A DNA stretch of 64,000 bases from Rheum nobile (Eukaryota > Streptophyta > Magnoliopsida > Caryophyllales > Polygonaceae). The notes beneath the pieces are model-generated. The model saw only the letters and a list, made by a program, of their open reading frames with translations, did no database searches and was not told the DNA's origin. The position numbers and the translations under genes are program-made. Below, one piece after another: positions 21,674 to 33,045 of the stretch; position 1 is the first letter of the stretch, and every line of letters begins with the position of its first letter. The stretch lies in the NCBI GenBank assembly GCA_027886185.1, contig WOAB01000188.1, forward strand, positions 3,162,001-3,226,000. The letters are read 5' to 3'.

Positions 21674-21840
21674 CACTACAACAAGGAAGATCATAGAACA
21701 AAACCGTCACAAAAAATGCACAAGTTATAACGCAAAGATCCAGAGAAATATCGACATTATATATGGCATTATTCCCATACTGTGGCAATTTTGGATAAAC
21801 AAAAAAACTCAATCAAAACAAAAACAACACAAGGAAAATT
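21674..21840 (+). mobile_element. Possible CACTA-type transposon terminus (fragment)
   Basis: CACTACAACAAGGAAGATC resembles the usual CACTA end (CACTACAAGAAAA) and faces inward. No matching inverted end (CTTGTAGTG) was found downstream, and no transposase is visible. It may be a remnant cut by the LINE. The call rests on one short motif. Confidence 0.25.
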
Positions 21841-21870
21841 GTAGTATCCACCTCTTTAACAAAGTTTTAT

Positions 21871-22643
21871 ATGAAGATTACAACATTATTTGAAAATTGT
21901 AGAGGGCTTGTAAAGAAAAACCTATGGATGGATGTTGAATCATTTTGTAAAATTGAAAGAATCCAATTACTAGCCCTATTTGAAACAAGAACTGAGAAAG
22001 AAGCTCATGAAAAAATCTGAAAAAAGGCTGGTTTTGACCAATTTTACTTTATCCCCGCGACAGGTTTTTCCGGGGTAATTTGTGTGATGTGGAAAAGCTA
22101 TCAATTGATAAATGAGTTATTAGAATTAGACAGTATTAACTATTAACCATAGATTCATCAGTCTTAGATATACTAACCTAATTACAAACAACAAACTACT
22201 ATTGGTGCTTACCTATGCACTGCCGTTTGAATCAGGCAAAGATGCATTCTGGGAAAATTTAAGTCAATTTACCAAAAGCTCCTCTATCTCGTGTGTCATT
22301 ATGGGGAATCTTAATGAAATACAAGATCCAAGTGAAAATGGGAGGCACAATCCCAAATATGACAAAATTTAAACGACTACGAAAATTTAAAAATGAATGC
22401 GAACTAGCGGATATGCTTTTCCAAGGAATCATATTCACGTGGAGAAAGAACAAAACTGAAATTAACAATATTTATGAAAAATTAGATAGAGTTCTAGTCC
22501 AACACCAGGTAGTCCAATGGTACTCAGATCTATGTACAAAAAATCATGCTTTTACCAGTTCAGATCATTGCCCTATTTCCATTGACATTACCCCTTCAAC
22601 CCACTTTAAAAACCAACCTTTCAAATTCAAAAAATATGGATGA
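21871..22643 (+). pseudogene. LINE endonuclease domain (EEP-like, broken)
   Basis: The frame starts MKITTLFENCRGL and has a FETRTEKE segment, matching the beginning of plant LINE endonucleases (NCRGL and ETR motifs). A stop follows at about residue 50. The later frame (22293-22643) contains IFTWRKNK, YEKLDRVLV and SSDHCPISI, the usual end of the domain with its conserved SDH. In active LINEs this enzyme nicks the target DNA. Stops and a frame change at about 22130-22290 inactivate it. Confidence 0.75.
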
Positions 22644-22859
22644 CAAGAAAAGACTTCAAAAATGTTGTGAAGCAAGCATGAAGGACAAATTATCATGGTT
22701 CCCGAATGTACGATCTAGGTTCAAAATCAAAATTACTCAAAAAACAAGCAAAAATTTGGAACAAAAATACATTTGGCAACGTATTCACACAATTACACAA
22801 GATTGAGCAAGATTTAACTGATCTCCAAGAAAACCTATGTAACTCAACTAACACCAATA

Positions 22860-24590
22860 TACGACAAAAATAAATTAGACTTATTGCGGAAAAAGAACAA
22901 TTACTTAATTTCCAAAAAGTATATTGGAATCAACGAGCGAAAACTAAACATATTAAACTAAATGACACCAACGCTATCTATCTTCATAAAATAGCACGCG
23001 GTAAAAGAAATAGGAAAATTATAATGGAAATCAGAACACAAAAGGGCACAGTCATTATTGGAGAATAAAATATTAGAAATGAAATCCACAATGATTTCAT
23101 CAAGAGATTTAAAAGCGGGGAAATATATGGAAATCTTCTACAGGACAATCTACACCTTATTCAGCATGAAGTCTCGGATGAAGAAATTTTTGAATTAACA
23201 AAAAATGTATCGAACGATGAAATCAAAAACGCTGTTTTTAACATTGGATCAGATAAATCACCTGGACTAGATGGAATGACGGCGGAATTCTACCAAAAAT
23301 AATGGGAAATTGTTGGACCCTCGGTGACACAAGCAGTTAAAAGCTTTTTCTTATCTGGGAAATTACTTAAACAAATCAACCACACATTTATTTCACTAAT
23401 CCCAAAATGTGAAAATCCAAATTCCACAAATCACTACAGACCAATCAATTTTTGTTCAACAATATATAAGATCATTTGAAAAATTTAACAACAAGACTAA
23501 AAAAACAGTGGAAAAACTAATTCATCCACTCCAAGGAGCATTTACAGAGCCATCCAAGATAATATACTTATCGCACATGAAATTTTCCTTTCTCTCAAAT
23601 CTAAACTGGGAACTTAAGGTTTTATTGCTCTTAAATTAGACAAGGAGAAAGCCTATGACCGAATTAAATGGAATTTTATTCTTAAAATTCTAGAAAAATT
23701 TGGTTTTGACAACATCTTCATAAACTGGATTAAAGAATGTATTACCACTCTGTCCTTCTCTGTACTTGTCAATAATGGACCCACAAAAATATTTAAACGA
23801 AGTAGAGGACTCTGATAAGGTGACCTACTATCACCTTTCTTATTCATTTTAGGAGTTGAAATTTTAGCCAGAAAGCTTCAAAAAGCATGTCACCAACTGA
23901 AACACCCAATTGGGCTCCAATTAACAAAAGATGAAGCTATAATTCCTTTCTTGACATGTGCGGATGACATTATGATATTCTCAAAAGCAAAAACTGACAA
24001 TTGTAAGGAAATCAAAACTATTATTGATGATTATTGTAAAATCTCTGGCCAAAAGGTCAATTTTCAAAAATCTACTTTTCAAGTTATGAAAAAAGTACCT
24101 CAGACCAAAAAACAAATGATACAAGGAATTCTAACTATTACAAATACCAATTCCATAAAAAAATACCTAGGCTGCCCTATTGTTAATGGTCGAGTGAATA
24201 AGAATACCTTCTTAGAAATCTTAGTAAACTCACTGACTAAATGGAAAGCGAACTTTGTGTCATAAGATGGTAGAACGACATTAATAAAAGCAAACCTCGC
24301 CTCTAGGCCAAATTTCCTGATGCAGAGTTTCATGTTACCAACAAACACACATAATGAACTTGACATAATTAATCGATCCTTCTTTTGGAACAAAGACCCA
24401 TCCTTTAAACCCCTCATTGGATGGGATAAAATATGTAAGCCAACAAATCAAGGAGGACTTGGACTAAGGAAATCTAAAGATATGAACCATGCTTTACAGT
24501 ACAAACTTATATGGAAAATTCTAGCAGAACCATATAATTTTTGGGTTAAAATCATAATTAAAAATACCTCAAAAATCAACATATATTGAA
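22860..24590 (+). pseudogene. LINE reverse transcriptase (broken)
   Basis: Pieces in several frames keep the expected order: SPGLDGMTAEFY (near 23260-23295), HTFISLIPKCENPN (near 23380), LSPFLFILGVEILARKL (near 23830), the catalytic box as CADDIMIFS (near 23960; usually FADD) and the YLGCPI block (near 24165). MLPTNTHNELDIINRSFFW and GGLGLRK follow at 24320-24480. The aspartates are present but stops interrupt every part, for example TAA near 23300 and 24262. In an active LINE it would copy element RNA at the nicked target. Confidence 0.8.
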
Positions 24591-24821
24591 TTATGAAAAA
24601 TAGGAAACAACTCCTAGCAATGGTCCAAAATGACAGAACTCATTAACGATTTCAAGAAAGGGTTTACATGGCAAGTTAGGGATGGCAAAACAACTAAATT
24701 CTGGAAGGATAGATGGCTCTCAAATAAGCCACTATGTGAAATCATTGATATTCCTCCAAATACGAATATTGATATCAAAATATCATAATTCATAGAAAAC
24801 AAAAAATGGAATGAGAACAAA

Positions 24822-25253
24822 TTGAAACACATACTACCAAATGACATTGTAATCCAGATCACGTCCATTATACCCCCGATTAACATTATTCAGAATCCAA
24901 TGTATTGGAAATATAGCAAAAATGGTTGGTTCTCCACGAAATCAGCTATGAATTTGATTAGTGAAGACAAACGGTATTCAACATATGACTCGTCTTGGAT
25001 ATGGAAGACCAAAACATATCCAAAAGTATTAAACTATCTATGGAAAATTATCAAAAATGGCCTCTCTACAAAGGCCAGACTAATGGAGAAAGGAGTGGAT
25101 ATCCCACAAGGATGCATCCACTGTAATGCACAAAATGAAGATTCCAATGACCTTTTGTTCCACTGTACAAATACTCTGGAAACACTTGGAAAGTCAAATA
25201 GCACCACCCTAAACTTAGTCAAATCAGTGAGCACTCCAAACAAAAAAAATTGA
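24822..25253 (+). pseudogene. LINE zinc-binding region (zf-RVT-like, fragment)
   Basis: An open frame of 143 codons with WIWKTKTYPKVLNYLWKI, GVDIPQGCIHCNAQNEDS and LLFHC. This is the WKL-type helix followed by the C-x-x-C / H-x-x-x-C pattern of the zinc-binding region that follows RT in plant LINEs. It is truncated by a frame change just after LFHCTNTLETL. Confidence 0.8.
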
Positions 25254-25493
25254 ACAAGTCTTAGATGAAATAAGACAGAAAACAACTACTAACCAATTTT
25301 GTAAGCTAGTAGTAGCATGGTGGGGAATCTGGTTTTACAAAAATAAAAAAAGCTTCCGCGGTAATGACAATAATGATGATGAAACCATTAAGGATCTACC
25401 TCTTTATATAAAAAACCTACATCTAAATTGGAAAAGAACAAAACATTAGGATCCAGACTGCCTTACGAACAATGATAGTAGGAAGAAAAGCCT

Positions 25494-25953
25494 AAACAAA
25501 ACTAACAAGGAAAAACGAAATATAAAAAAATGGAAAAAGCCTCCGGATAACATCACGAAAATAAATGTTGACGGCTCCACGAAATTAAATGGAACTTCTA
25601 GCTACAGGTACATCTTCCGTAACAATAAAGGAGAGTCTGTATTCCTTTTTGGCGACAAATGCGACATCTCAACCCCCCTCGGAACGGAAACTTTAGCACT
25701 TAGAAATGCTCTGGTCAAGGCCTATGAACTAGGTTTAAACAATATTGAAGTAGAATGTGACAACCTGACTATTGTTAACGTGATTAATAAAATCTGGCAC
25801 TGTCCTTGGGATATTGATATCCTTATTTCTGATATCCTTTGTCTTCTACAAAACTTTTCTACAATGCAGATTCGTCATATTTTTCGAGAGACAAACACCG
25901 TGGTTGACTGCATTGCGAAGCTGGGCCAGCGGTGTTCCTTGGAAGATATTTAA
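25494..25953 (+). pseudogene. LINE RNase H domain (RNH type, fragment)
   Basis: The frame encodes INVDGSTKLNG, LGTETLALRNALVKAYELG, VECDNLTIVNVIN and HIFRETNTVVDCIAKLG, in the order of plant RNase H domains (the D, E, D catalytic residues are visible in VDGS, ETLA and ECDN). It ends at TAA near 25953, then the 3' UTR and A run. This type-1 RNase H is known at the C terminus of many plant L1 LINEs. The frame seems intact over this domain but is cut off from a working RT. Confidence 0.8.
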
Positions 25954-26069
25954 GCCAATCAAGAACTTTTAGTTCTCATTCGCAAGGATGCCATAGACTG
26001 AGAACCCGTCTCTTATGTGGTTTCCAGTCTAATTTTTACATTTTTCAAAAAAAAATTAAGTTACTAAAT

Positions 26070-27864
26070 TTATCTCCAATACTCCCCCACAGTATGGAGT
26101 TCTTGAATGTCCAACTTGCCCAATAGTAGTAAAAATTATTGCTTGCCAAGGGCCTTAGTTAATCAACTGGTTGATGAGCGGAAGCGATATAGCTAGTGAT
26201 GATATGGCCGACCTAAATTTGATCACGAACCAGGTGACAATCAATCTTTATATGCTTGGTTCTTTCATGAAAAACAGGTTTAGCAACTATGTGTAGAGCA
26301 TATTGACTGTCACGAGGGAGCTTCATAGGAGATGTAAGAGTGATGCCAAATGATTGTATGAGAGATTTCAACCAAATCAATTCGTAACATGTAGATGCCA
26401 ATGATCTATACTCTTCCTCAGCCGAGAAATGAGAAATTGTGGCTTGCTTCTCCGTCTTCCAAGAGAAGGGAGACTGACTGAGTTTGATGAAGTACTCGTT
26501 GATAGAATGATGCGTAATTCGACAAGAGGCCCAATCTGAGTAAGCAAATGTCGTCAAATGTAGCGTGCTAGCTGCCAAGAGTACTAAGCCTTGGCCCGAG
26601 TGACCCTTAAGATAGTGAAGTATATGTAGGGTTGCATTCCAATGGGCATGTTTTGTTGATTGCATAAACTGAGCAAGCGTATGCATGGAGTAGCATAATT
26701 CTAGGCGAGTAATAATAAGATAGATTAACTGCCTGATAAGCCGACAGTAGCAGTCTAGGAACTCATAAAGTGGGCTAGCTTCAGACAAGATGTTGAGTGT
26801 GTACTTTTTTTGCGATAAAAACATTCCGGTTGAGTTTCTAGCAATCTCAATCCCAAGAAAATATTTGAGAGTGCCAAGGTCCTTCATGTGAAAGCAAGAG
26901 AAGCAATACAATGGCTTGAGGGTCGTTTCCAACAATAATGAGATCGTCGCCATATACAAGAACATGTAGGGTGACATGATTGCGATGAAGAGAGAACAAA
27001 GAGTAGTTAGCATAGCTCTAGATGAAGCCAAAAGCACACAAGTCAGCAGTTAACTTAGCAAACCAATTTCGGGGCGCTTGTCGCAAGCCATAAAGCAACT
27101 TCTTGAGGCGATAGACTTGGCCTGGAAAAGCCCCTGAAAGGCCCGGTTGGAGTTTCATGTATACTTCTTTATCTAAATCTCCATGAAGAAGGCATTATGA
27201 ATATCCATTTGGTGTAATTCCAACCACGAATAGCTTCCACGAACAAGAAGACACAAACGGATGCCATTTTAGCAACATGTGCGAAGGTTTCATTAAAGTA
27301 GATCCCCTCTACTTGTCAATTGCCAAGAACAACAAGACTTATGTCTCTCAATAAAACTATCAGAAGCATATATAATGCGAAATACCCATATACATCCAAT
27401 AGCGTGTTTGCCTAGAGGTAGATCAACGAGGACCCTAGTATGGTTATGAGCAAGGCGTCAAGTTCACTTTGCATGGCGGCCCGCCATGAGGCGTGATAAA
27501 ATGCCTCTACAAAATTCGCCAGTTCATGAGTTACTGTAATTGTTGCGAGAAATGAAGTGTAGGTGGCCGAAAAATTAGCATAATTAAGATAGGATTGGAT
27601 CGGAAATTTCTTACTTGAGAAGGGTGATAATGGCGCAGACGAGTGAGTTGATGCGTCCTTGGCCTCGCGGGATGTCAAGGATGCCTCTTGCGCCAGATCT
27701 AGACCAAGTAACGAGCCCCTTCTTGGATCTTGAGGTTTACGCAGCGGACGGTGACTTCTGATGGAGCCAACACTGTGGGAGTGAAGTTGAAGGAGGAGTG
27801 GGCAACCAAGGGCTTGAGGTGTCAAGCGGCGTCGGTGATGAGACTCAAGGTGAGCCTCGGCCAA
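26070..27864 (-). pseudogene. CopA reverse transcriptase and RNase H (broken)
   Basis: From upstream: a frame (27864-27412) ending in SWRAAMQSELDAL, the conserved W-x-x-AM-x-x-E block before copia RT; then HGDLDKEVYMKLQPG and YRLKKLLYGLRQAPRNWF (near 27180-27060); then at 27037-26213 the frame with HMKDLGTLKYFLGIEIA, FAYSDWASC, FSAEEEYRSLA, ELIWLKSL and HERTKHIKIDCH, which is the RT end and RNase H. The YVDD-like box reads degenerate (YMATISLLL region). Stops near 27020 and 27200-27400 break the frame. The end of the family protein continues to about 26095 (ALGKQ, GKLDIQELH). Confidence 0.85.
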
Positions 27865-28027
27865 GATGGGGTAGAACGAGTGTTTGAGAGATTTGAAGTG
27901 AGAAGGAGAAGAAGAGACGAGAGAGAGATATGACGTCCAAGCTAAGAGATGGAGATAAGACTCAACACAATACTTAGCATTAAAATTGAACGTAAAGTTT
28001 ACAAGGATGCCGAGAAGGAATTATAAA

Positions 28028-29270
28028 GGGAGCGGCTCGGTGATGGGCCGAGACAGTCCATGGGCTAGCCCACTCACATGAGTGGAGCGCACACCCCAAA
28101 TAGAAACATTACATAAATGGCAATACTAAAAATAGAAATGTCTAATAATAGCAAATAAACCTCAAAATGTAAAACCTATTACTAGATAGGCGTCGATCTT
28201 CAAGGAATGCGGCGAGGCATTGCGGACGCGGCGTTGAGGCACCGCACAGGTGGCGCTAGGCCTGGCCAAGGAACGGCTAGGCAAGAGATGCCTCCGGCGC
28301 TGGCGCACGCCAAGCATCGATGCCATGGGAGGCGACGCTGGAGAGGCGGCGTCAGGCTGCATGGGCAGGGCCTCAAGCGATGCGAGGAGCAATGCTGCGA
28401 GGGCAGCGTCATGGAGGTTGGCGTTGGCAAAGGCCCGTGCGATGAAGGACTGCGTGGCTTGGGCGATTGCTTTGGTACAAGCTCGAGTCACGGGGTCATC
28501 TGACTTGAGGCTCATAGCCTCCTCCTCCTTTGTGGTGGTCATCGAGGGCAAGGGCGTATCACTCTCCCTCCTTGGCTGTGAAACGTCCCAGTTTCACCCT
28601 CATCAAACTCTGGGGCAATGTAGGGTGAAAGATCGGTCACATTAAAAGTGGGATGCACACCGTAGTCATCGGGAAGCTCAACCTGGTAGGCATTGTCCCC
28701 AAAGGCCTTCAAAATCCTGAAATGGCCATCATAATGGGAGCGGCTCGGTGATGGGCCGAGACAGTCCATGGGCTAGCCCACTCACATGAGTGGAGCGCAC
28801 GCCCTAAATAGAAACATTACATAAATGGCAATACTAAAAATAGAAATGTCTAAAAATTGCAAATAAACCTCAAAATGCAAAAGCTACTACTAGATAGCTG
28901 CTGGTCTTCAAGGAATGCGGCGAGGCATCGCGGACGCGGCGTTGAGGCACCGACACAGGTGGCGCTGGGCCTGACCAAGGATCGTCTAGGCAAGAGATGC
29001 CTCTGGTGCTGGCTCGCCAGGCATCGATGCCATGGGTGGCGACTTTGGCGAGGCGGCGTCAGGCTGCATGGGCGGGGCCTCAAGCGATGTGAGGAGCAAT
29101 GTTGCGGGGGCGGCGTCATGGAGGCTGGCGTTGGCGAAGTCTCGGGCGATGAAGGACCGCATGGCTAGCTTGGGCGATTGCCTTGGCACGAGCCCGAGTC
29201 ACGAGGCCATCTGACTTGAGGCTCATAGCCTCCTCCTCCTCCTCTGTGGCGGTCAACGAGGGCAGGGGCG
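28028..29270 (-). mobile_element. Ty3/gypsy 3' fragment with a 708 bp tandem duplication, inside CopA
   Basis: The segment starting GGGAGCGGCTCGG at 28028 is repeated at 28736 (period 708). Between the copies, at 28735-28557 on the minus strand, lies an integrase C-terminal piece (FRILKAFGDNAYQVELPDDYGV, shortened: DNAYQVELPDDYGV, then FNVTDLSPYI), a Ty3/gypsy signature. The repeated part encodes a polyprotein tail (DPVTRACTKAIAQA in one copy) and 3' untranslated sequence. The second copy lacks the integrase piece. It interrupts CopA between its integrase linker and RT. No LTR or target duplication was identified. Confidence 0.65.
28539..28735 (-). pseudogene. Ty3/gypsy integrase C-terminal fragment
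   Basis: About 60 residues: YDGHFRILKAFGDNAY, ELPDDYGVHPTFNVTDL and a Glu/Gly-rich end. The motif is the SH3-like integrase tail common in plant Ty3/gypsy elements and differs clearly from the Tek family tails in this window. No catalytic core is attached. Confidence 0.75.
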
Positions 29271-29274
29271 CATC

Positions 29275-30330
29275 ATGAGTGGTAGCAGAGGGGGGGGGTC
29301 TAGAGCAAGAGTAATGCGACAGACATAGTCCCGAAGACGAACTAGTAGTTGCCGGGGATGAGTACTCTATTGTACGGGAGCATCAGAAGAAGTAGCCGGA
29401 TCTGTAGGAGGTGGGGAGGAACTGATTATGCCACTCCCCATGTCGGAGTGTCAAAGAAGGAGATGAAGATGGCTCTGCTAGCGACGACGAGCTCCCCATG
29501 TCGTCAATATGTGATAGTGACGTGGGGGGGGGGGTGGGGCATCATATGCTGCTGGAAAAATGCACCATAGGGGTAGTCAAAGGCGAAGAAGACGGTGATG
29601 CGAATGGAAAAATCGTCTCATAAAAGATGACACCATGAAGACATCCCCATATTCAAGGTCATAAAGATTACAATCACGCTTTCCTATAGTGTAATCGATG
29701 AAAATACACCTTTGGCTCCCGGATGGAAAATTATCACGACTTAAGAGGGCGGCCGTCCATATAAGAGCACCCAAATACCCAAAAATATGCATAAGAGGGA
29801 GGCCGTCAATAAAAAAGCTCGTAAGGAGTGCGGCCTTGGAAAATAAGAGATAGAGTCCATTTAATAAATAAGGGGTATTAAGCACACATTCGCCCCAATA
29901 AAATTAGGGGAAGATGTGATTGATAATGCAAAGAACGAGCAACGTGGAGGTGATGTCGATGTTTACACTCAACCCACCCATTTTGTTGAGGAGTAGTAAT
30001 GCAAGAGGTCTCAAACAAAATACCATTTTCAGCAAAGAAAGGACACAAGAGCATAAATTCGGTTTCGTTATCAGAGCGAACTCGCTACAGTTGCTTCTAG
30101 AATTGTGTCTTGATCAAGGCATACAATAATTGAAAGAGGCGAGCCACCTCATACTTCTGAGCAAAGAAATAAACCCAAACAACCCTTGAATATTCGTCAA
30201 CTATGGTAAAAATCTATAAGGCACCACTAGTAGATGGGGTTCTATAAGGACCCTAGACGACACAATGCACTAATTGAAATAATGCTTCTTTATTGAAAGT
30301 AAAAGAAGTACAACATTATTTTGCTTTAAA
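29275..30330 (-). pseudogene. CopA integrase (core and C-terminal region, broken)
   Basis: On the minus strand the core reads FLTIVDEYSRVVWVYFF (near 30225-30175), RSDNETEFM (near 30085), ILFETSCITTPQQNGWVE (near 30035-29985) and HVARSLHYQ. These are the copia integrase D, D and E blocks; the last reads WVECKHRH where VERKHRH is usual. A later frame (29885-29577) has IFGYLGALIW, RCIFIDYTIGKRDCNLYDLE and is the conserved C-terminal part, followed by a Ser/Pro-rich linker. Stops are frequent. In active elements it inserts the cDNA; this copy is dead. Confidence 0.85.
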
Positions 30331-30339
30331 ATCAAACAT

Positions 30340-30462
30340 ATCAAGGCAAAACATTCTCTAAACTAGCAGCGCGCGACTCGGTTCCAAGGGTCCGCAACCA
30401 ATAGACCCCACCTCGTTGCTCACTCACGCCAATCACTGTCCTTGTACTGATTTCCTGTAAAA
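30340..30462 (-). pseudogene. CopA GAG-pre-integrase fragment
   Basis: The minus strand encodes STRTVIGVSEQRGGVYWL, the typical end of the segment between protease and integrase in copia polyproteins. It stops at the insertion edge (CTGTAAAA at 30455-30462). The upstream half is found across the insertion, from 53842. Confidence 0.7.
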
Positions 30463-33045
30463 TGTGATAATACCTATTTTATACATATTTTAGGAGTCTA
30501 GTTGCATTTTAGATTAGATCATTTTCATGCATATTTTATATTTTATAATTAATTTTGTTATATTTTGTATTCGGAGTCTACATTCGTGTTTTTTATCCTT
30601 TTAGGTATTTTAGGTGCAATTTGGAGGTGGTACAAGACTATTATTAAAGACGTCAAACAAGTAGTTGAATAATCTCATTCGTTGTTGGACGGGCTGAAAA
30701 ATAATCAAAGTTTGAGCAAGGCCCAAAAGCAAAAGCCACACACGTGGACCGGCCCACTACAACCTTGGAGCGGCAACAAATTAAGGAGGGAGCATCTATG
30801 ATGAGGCGGCAATTTGGGAGTGAATTTCCACCAAGAGTGGATCGGGCCACTACAAGCTAAGGGGCAACCGCACACTTTGGACGAAGGGGAGATTTACGGC
30901 TCGTTCAGTACAGCTTATTTTCGGGTCTTACCGGGCTTATTTCCATACATAAGACAAAGAGGTTCATATTTCTCCTATTCCATGTTCGGTATCCAGGAGA
31001 CTTATGGGGTCTTACGGGTACTGAAATCCTCTTAATTTTTTCATATCCATCCTCCAACTTAGGGGTCTTATCTGATGAGGCTTATGAAAAAAATTCCACA
31101 TCGCCCCTTCTTCGACATTTGCCCAACAGCTTCATCGAAGAGAGATTGAAAGTTGCCATCAATGTTTGCACTGTAAGTTCTTCTTCCTCTTCGCTGGATT
31201 TGCGCCCAGATCTGTAACCTCTTCGCTCGCATTCTATGTGCTTGCAGATTTGGAAGCTTGCACAACATCTTCTTCTTCGAATCGAGGTCGAGCCGCCATC
31301 ACAGATCTACGAGCACACAATTCGTCTTCGCTCTCTTCGCTGGATTCGCGCCCATATCTGTAACCTCTTCGCTCGCATTTCTTTGTTCTCGCATATCTGG
31401 AAGCTTTTACAACAGCTTCTTCATCGAAGCGAGGTCGAGCCGTCATCACAGATTTGTAAGTCTTCTTCCTCTTCCTCTTCGCTCCTCCTTCGACGTAATG
31501 TTATTTTCTAGGGTTTGTATTGATTTAGGATACTAGAGATTAGACTCCTAACAAATCTGAATTTTGTGGTGTTTGGGTGATTCCAATTTCTTGCTGATTT
31601 AGGATACTAGAGATTAGACTCCTAACAAATCAGAATTTAACCTACATCAACACTCCTCAAATAATCAACTACAACGCACCACACGACCAACTTCAAATGT
31701 TTCTAGTCAAACTCAATGACAAGCTTCCATCAAGTTACAAGTTTACCTATATTTTCTTCAAAGGTCAAGATGTTTGTTGCATAATAGTTGAAGCTTAAAC
31801 ACACTTTGAATGAATAGATATAAGTAGTAAATCATATATATGAAGCATGCACATATCATGCTTGTAGAAGTTTCCACATACTGATACCCTAAGAAAATGT
31901 CATTTTTAAGTGTTTTGAAGCTCAAGTTAATAGTTCCTAATTCACTCCATAGAAAGTCCTTACCTGAAGTTAATAGATCATGATTCACCCCAAGAAAATG
32001 TCATTTTTAAGTGGTTTGAAGATCAAGTTAATAGTTCCTGATTCAGTCCATAGAAAGTCCTTACCTGAAGCATTGTGACTTGTGTAGATAAGGTTGTTGC
32101 TTCTGTCTGCAGTGTCTGAAGTATTGTTGCTCAAGCTAATAGTTCCTGATTCAGCTCAAGTTAATACTTTCCTTTCCTTAGAACATGCAAGCTGATTGTA
32201 TATTTGCAAGGATCCTATAACCCAATGGAAAATAAATTTTAGATTAAGGTCACATATTCTAGCATGTATTCACCTGAACATTAGTTATACACTTGAGTGT
32301 TGTCATCTTGTTGAATTTATTTGCTCTAATTACAATTATAGTTCAATTTGAAATGAGTTATTGTCTATGTTTCTGTAACTTAACTTTCAGCTTTTCAAGG
32401 AACTTTTCTCTCCAATGCCTTATCTAGTTTTCCTTTTCCTGGGTGGACATTTCTTCCATTGGTTTTTTAACTTGAAGCGCCATTGCTTAGTGAATACAAA
32501 GCCCTCAATCTTGTGTTCATTTTTTTATCTGTAATATACATTTGCAGGATAGGCATAGAGCTTGAGAAATTTGGTTCTGAGTTGGGAACCCTAAGGCCAG
32601 TGCAAACTGCGGAGCTACTTAAAGGCATTTCTGTTTATTTCATCACATTTCCATTTGCGACATCTCTGTTGAACTTTGATTTTCTGAGATAGCCAAAGTA
32701 TGTAATTCTTATAAGGTAACCATTCCCAAAATTCAAAACCATCCAGCATGTGTTCAACTAACTATTGAGTGTTGTGGAGTTAGAATTTATTGCTCCAAAG
32801 AGAATGGTGCATTATATGATTCCTTAGATATATGCAGTTGAAAAATTGTTGCTTTATCACTTTTTTACCCCTTGTCATACAAATGTCCAACATTCATAGA
32901 GCATGACATTTTCCCATGCCTAGTTAGCCAGGTCTGTGTAAGAAAAGTTTGTAAAATGTGATGTGTTGTGCTGGTAAGGGAGCACTTGTCTTTTATGCTA
33001 TTTAGTGCAATGCACTATAAGTTTAGAGCAATTATTGTATGAGAG
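30463..33045 (+). repeat. Left, non-repeated part of the giant LTR-like block
   Basis: About 2.6 kb without a supported gene. It contains a 146 bp direct repeat (31191 and 31337), a shorter repeat (GATTTAGGATACTAGAG at 31522 and 31598) and a repeat of about 100 bp (AGAAAATGTCATTTTTAAG at about 31891 and 31994). A short open stretch after a TTTGCAG acceptor-like site at 32546 is described among the findings. Confidence 0.5.
31191..31480 (+). repeat. 146 bp direct repeat, two copies
   Basis: Both copies start TCGCTGGATT and share TCTGTAACCTCTTCGCTCGC and GAGGTCGAGCCG. The period is 146 bases (31191 to 31337); the copies differ by several substitutions. Confidence 0.85.

Larger units (their letters stand above)
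21871..26055 (+). mobile_element. L1-type LINE remnant with RNase H, plus strand
   Basis: An ordered but heavily mutated ORF2: endonuclease (from about 21871), reverse transcriptase, zinc-binding domain and a C-terminal RNase H domain, followed by an A run at 26047-26055. This order is typical of plant L1 LINEs with an added RNase H. Many stops and frameshifts divide it. The 3' A run lies only about 25 bp inside what appears to be the LTR edge of CopA, so it probably inserted there. No target-site duplication could be found, and no ORF1 was recognised. Confidence 0.85.

Noticed and set aside
30890..31060. MITE start (GGCTCGTTCAGTAC resembling PIF/Harbinger ends)
   Set aside because: No matching inverted end and no TTA/TAA duplication found; the motif alone is too weak.
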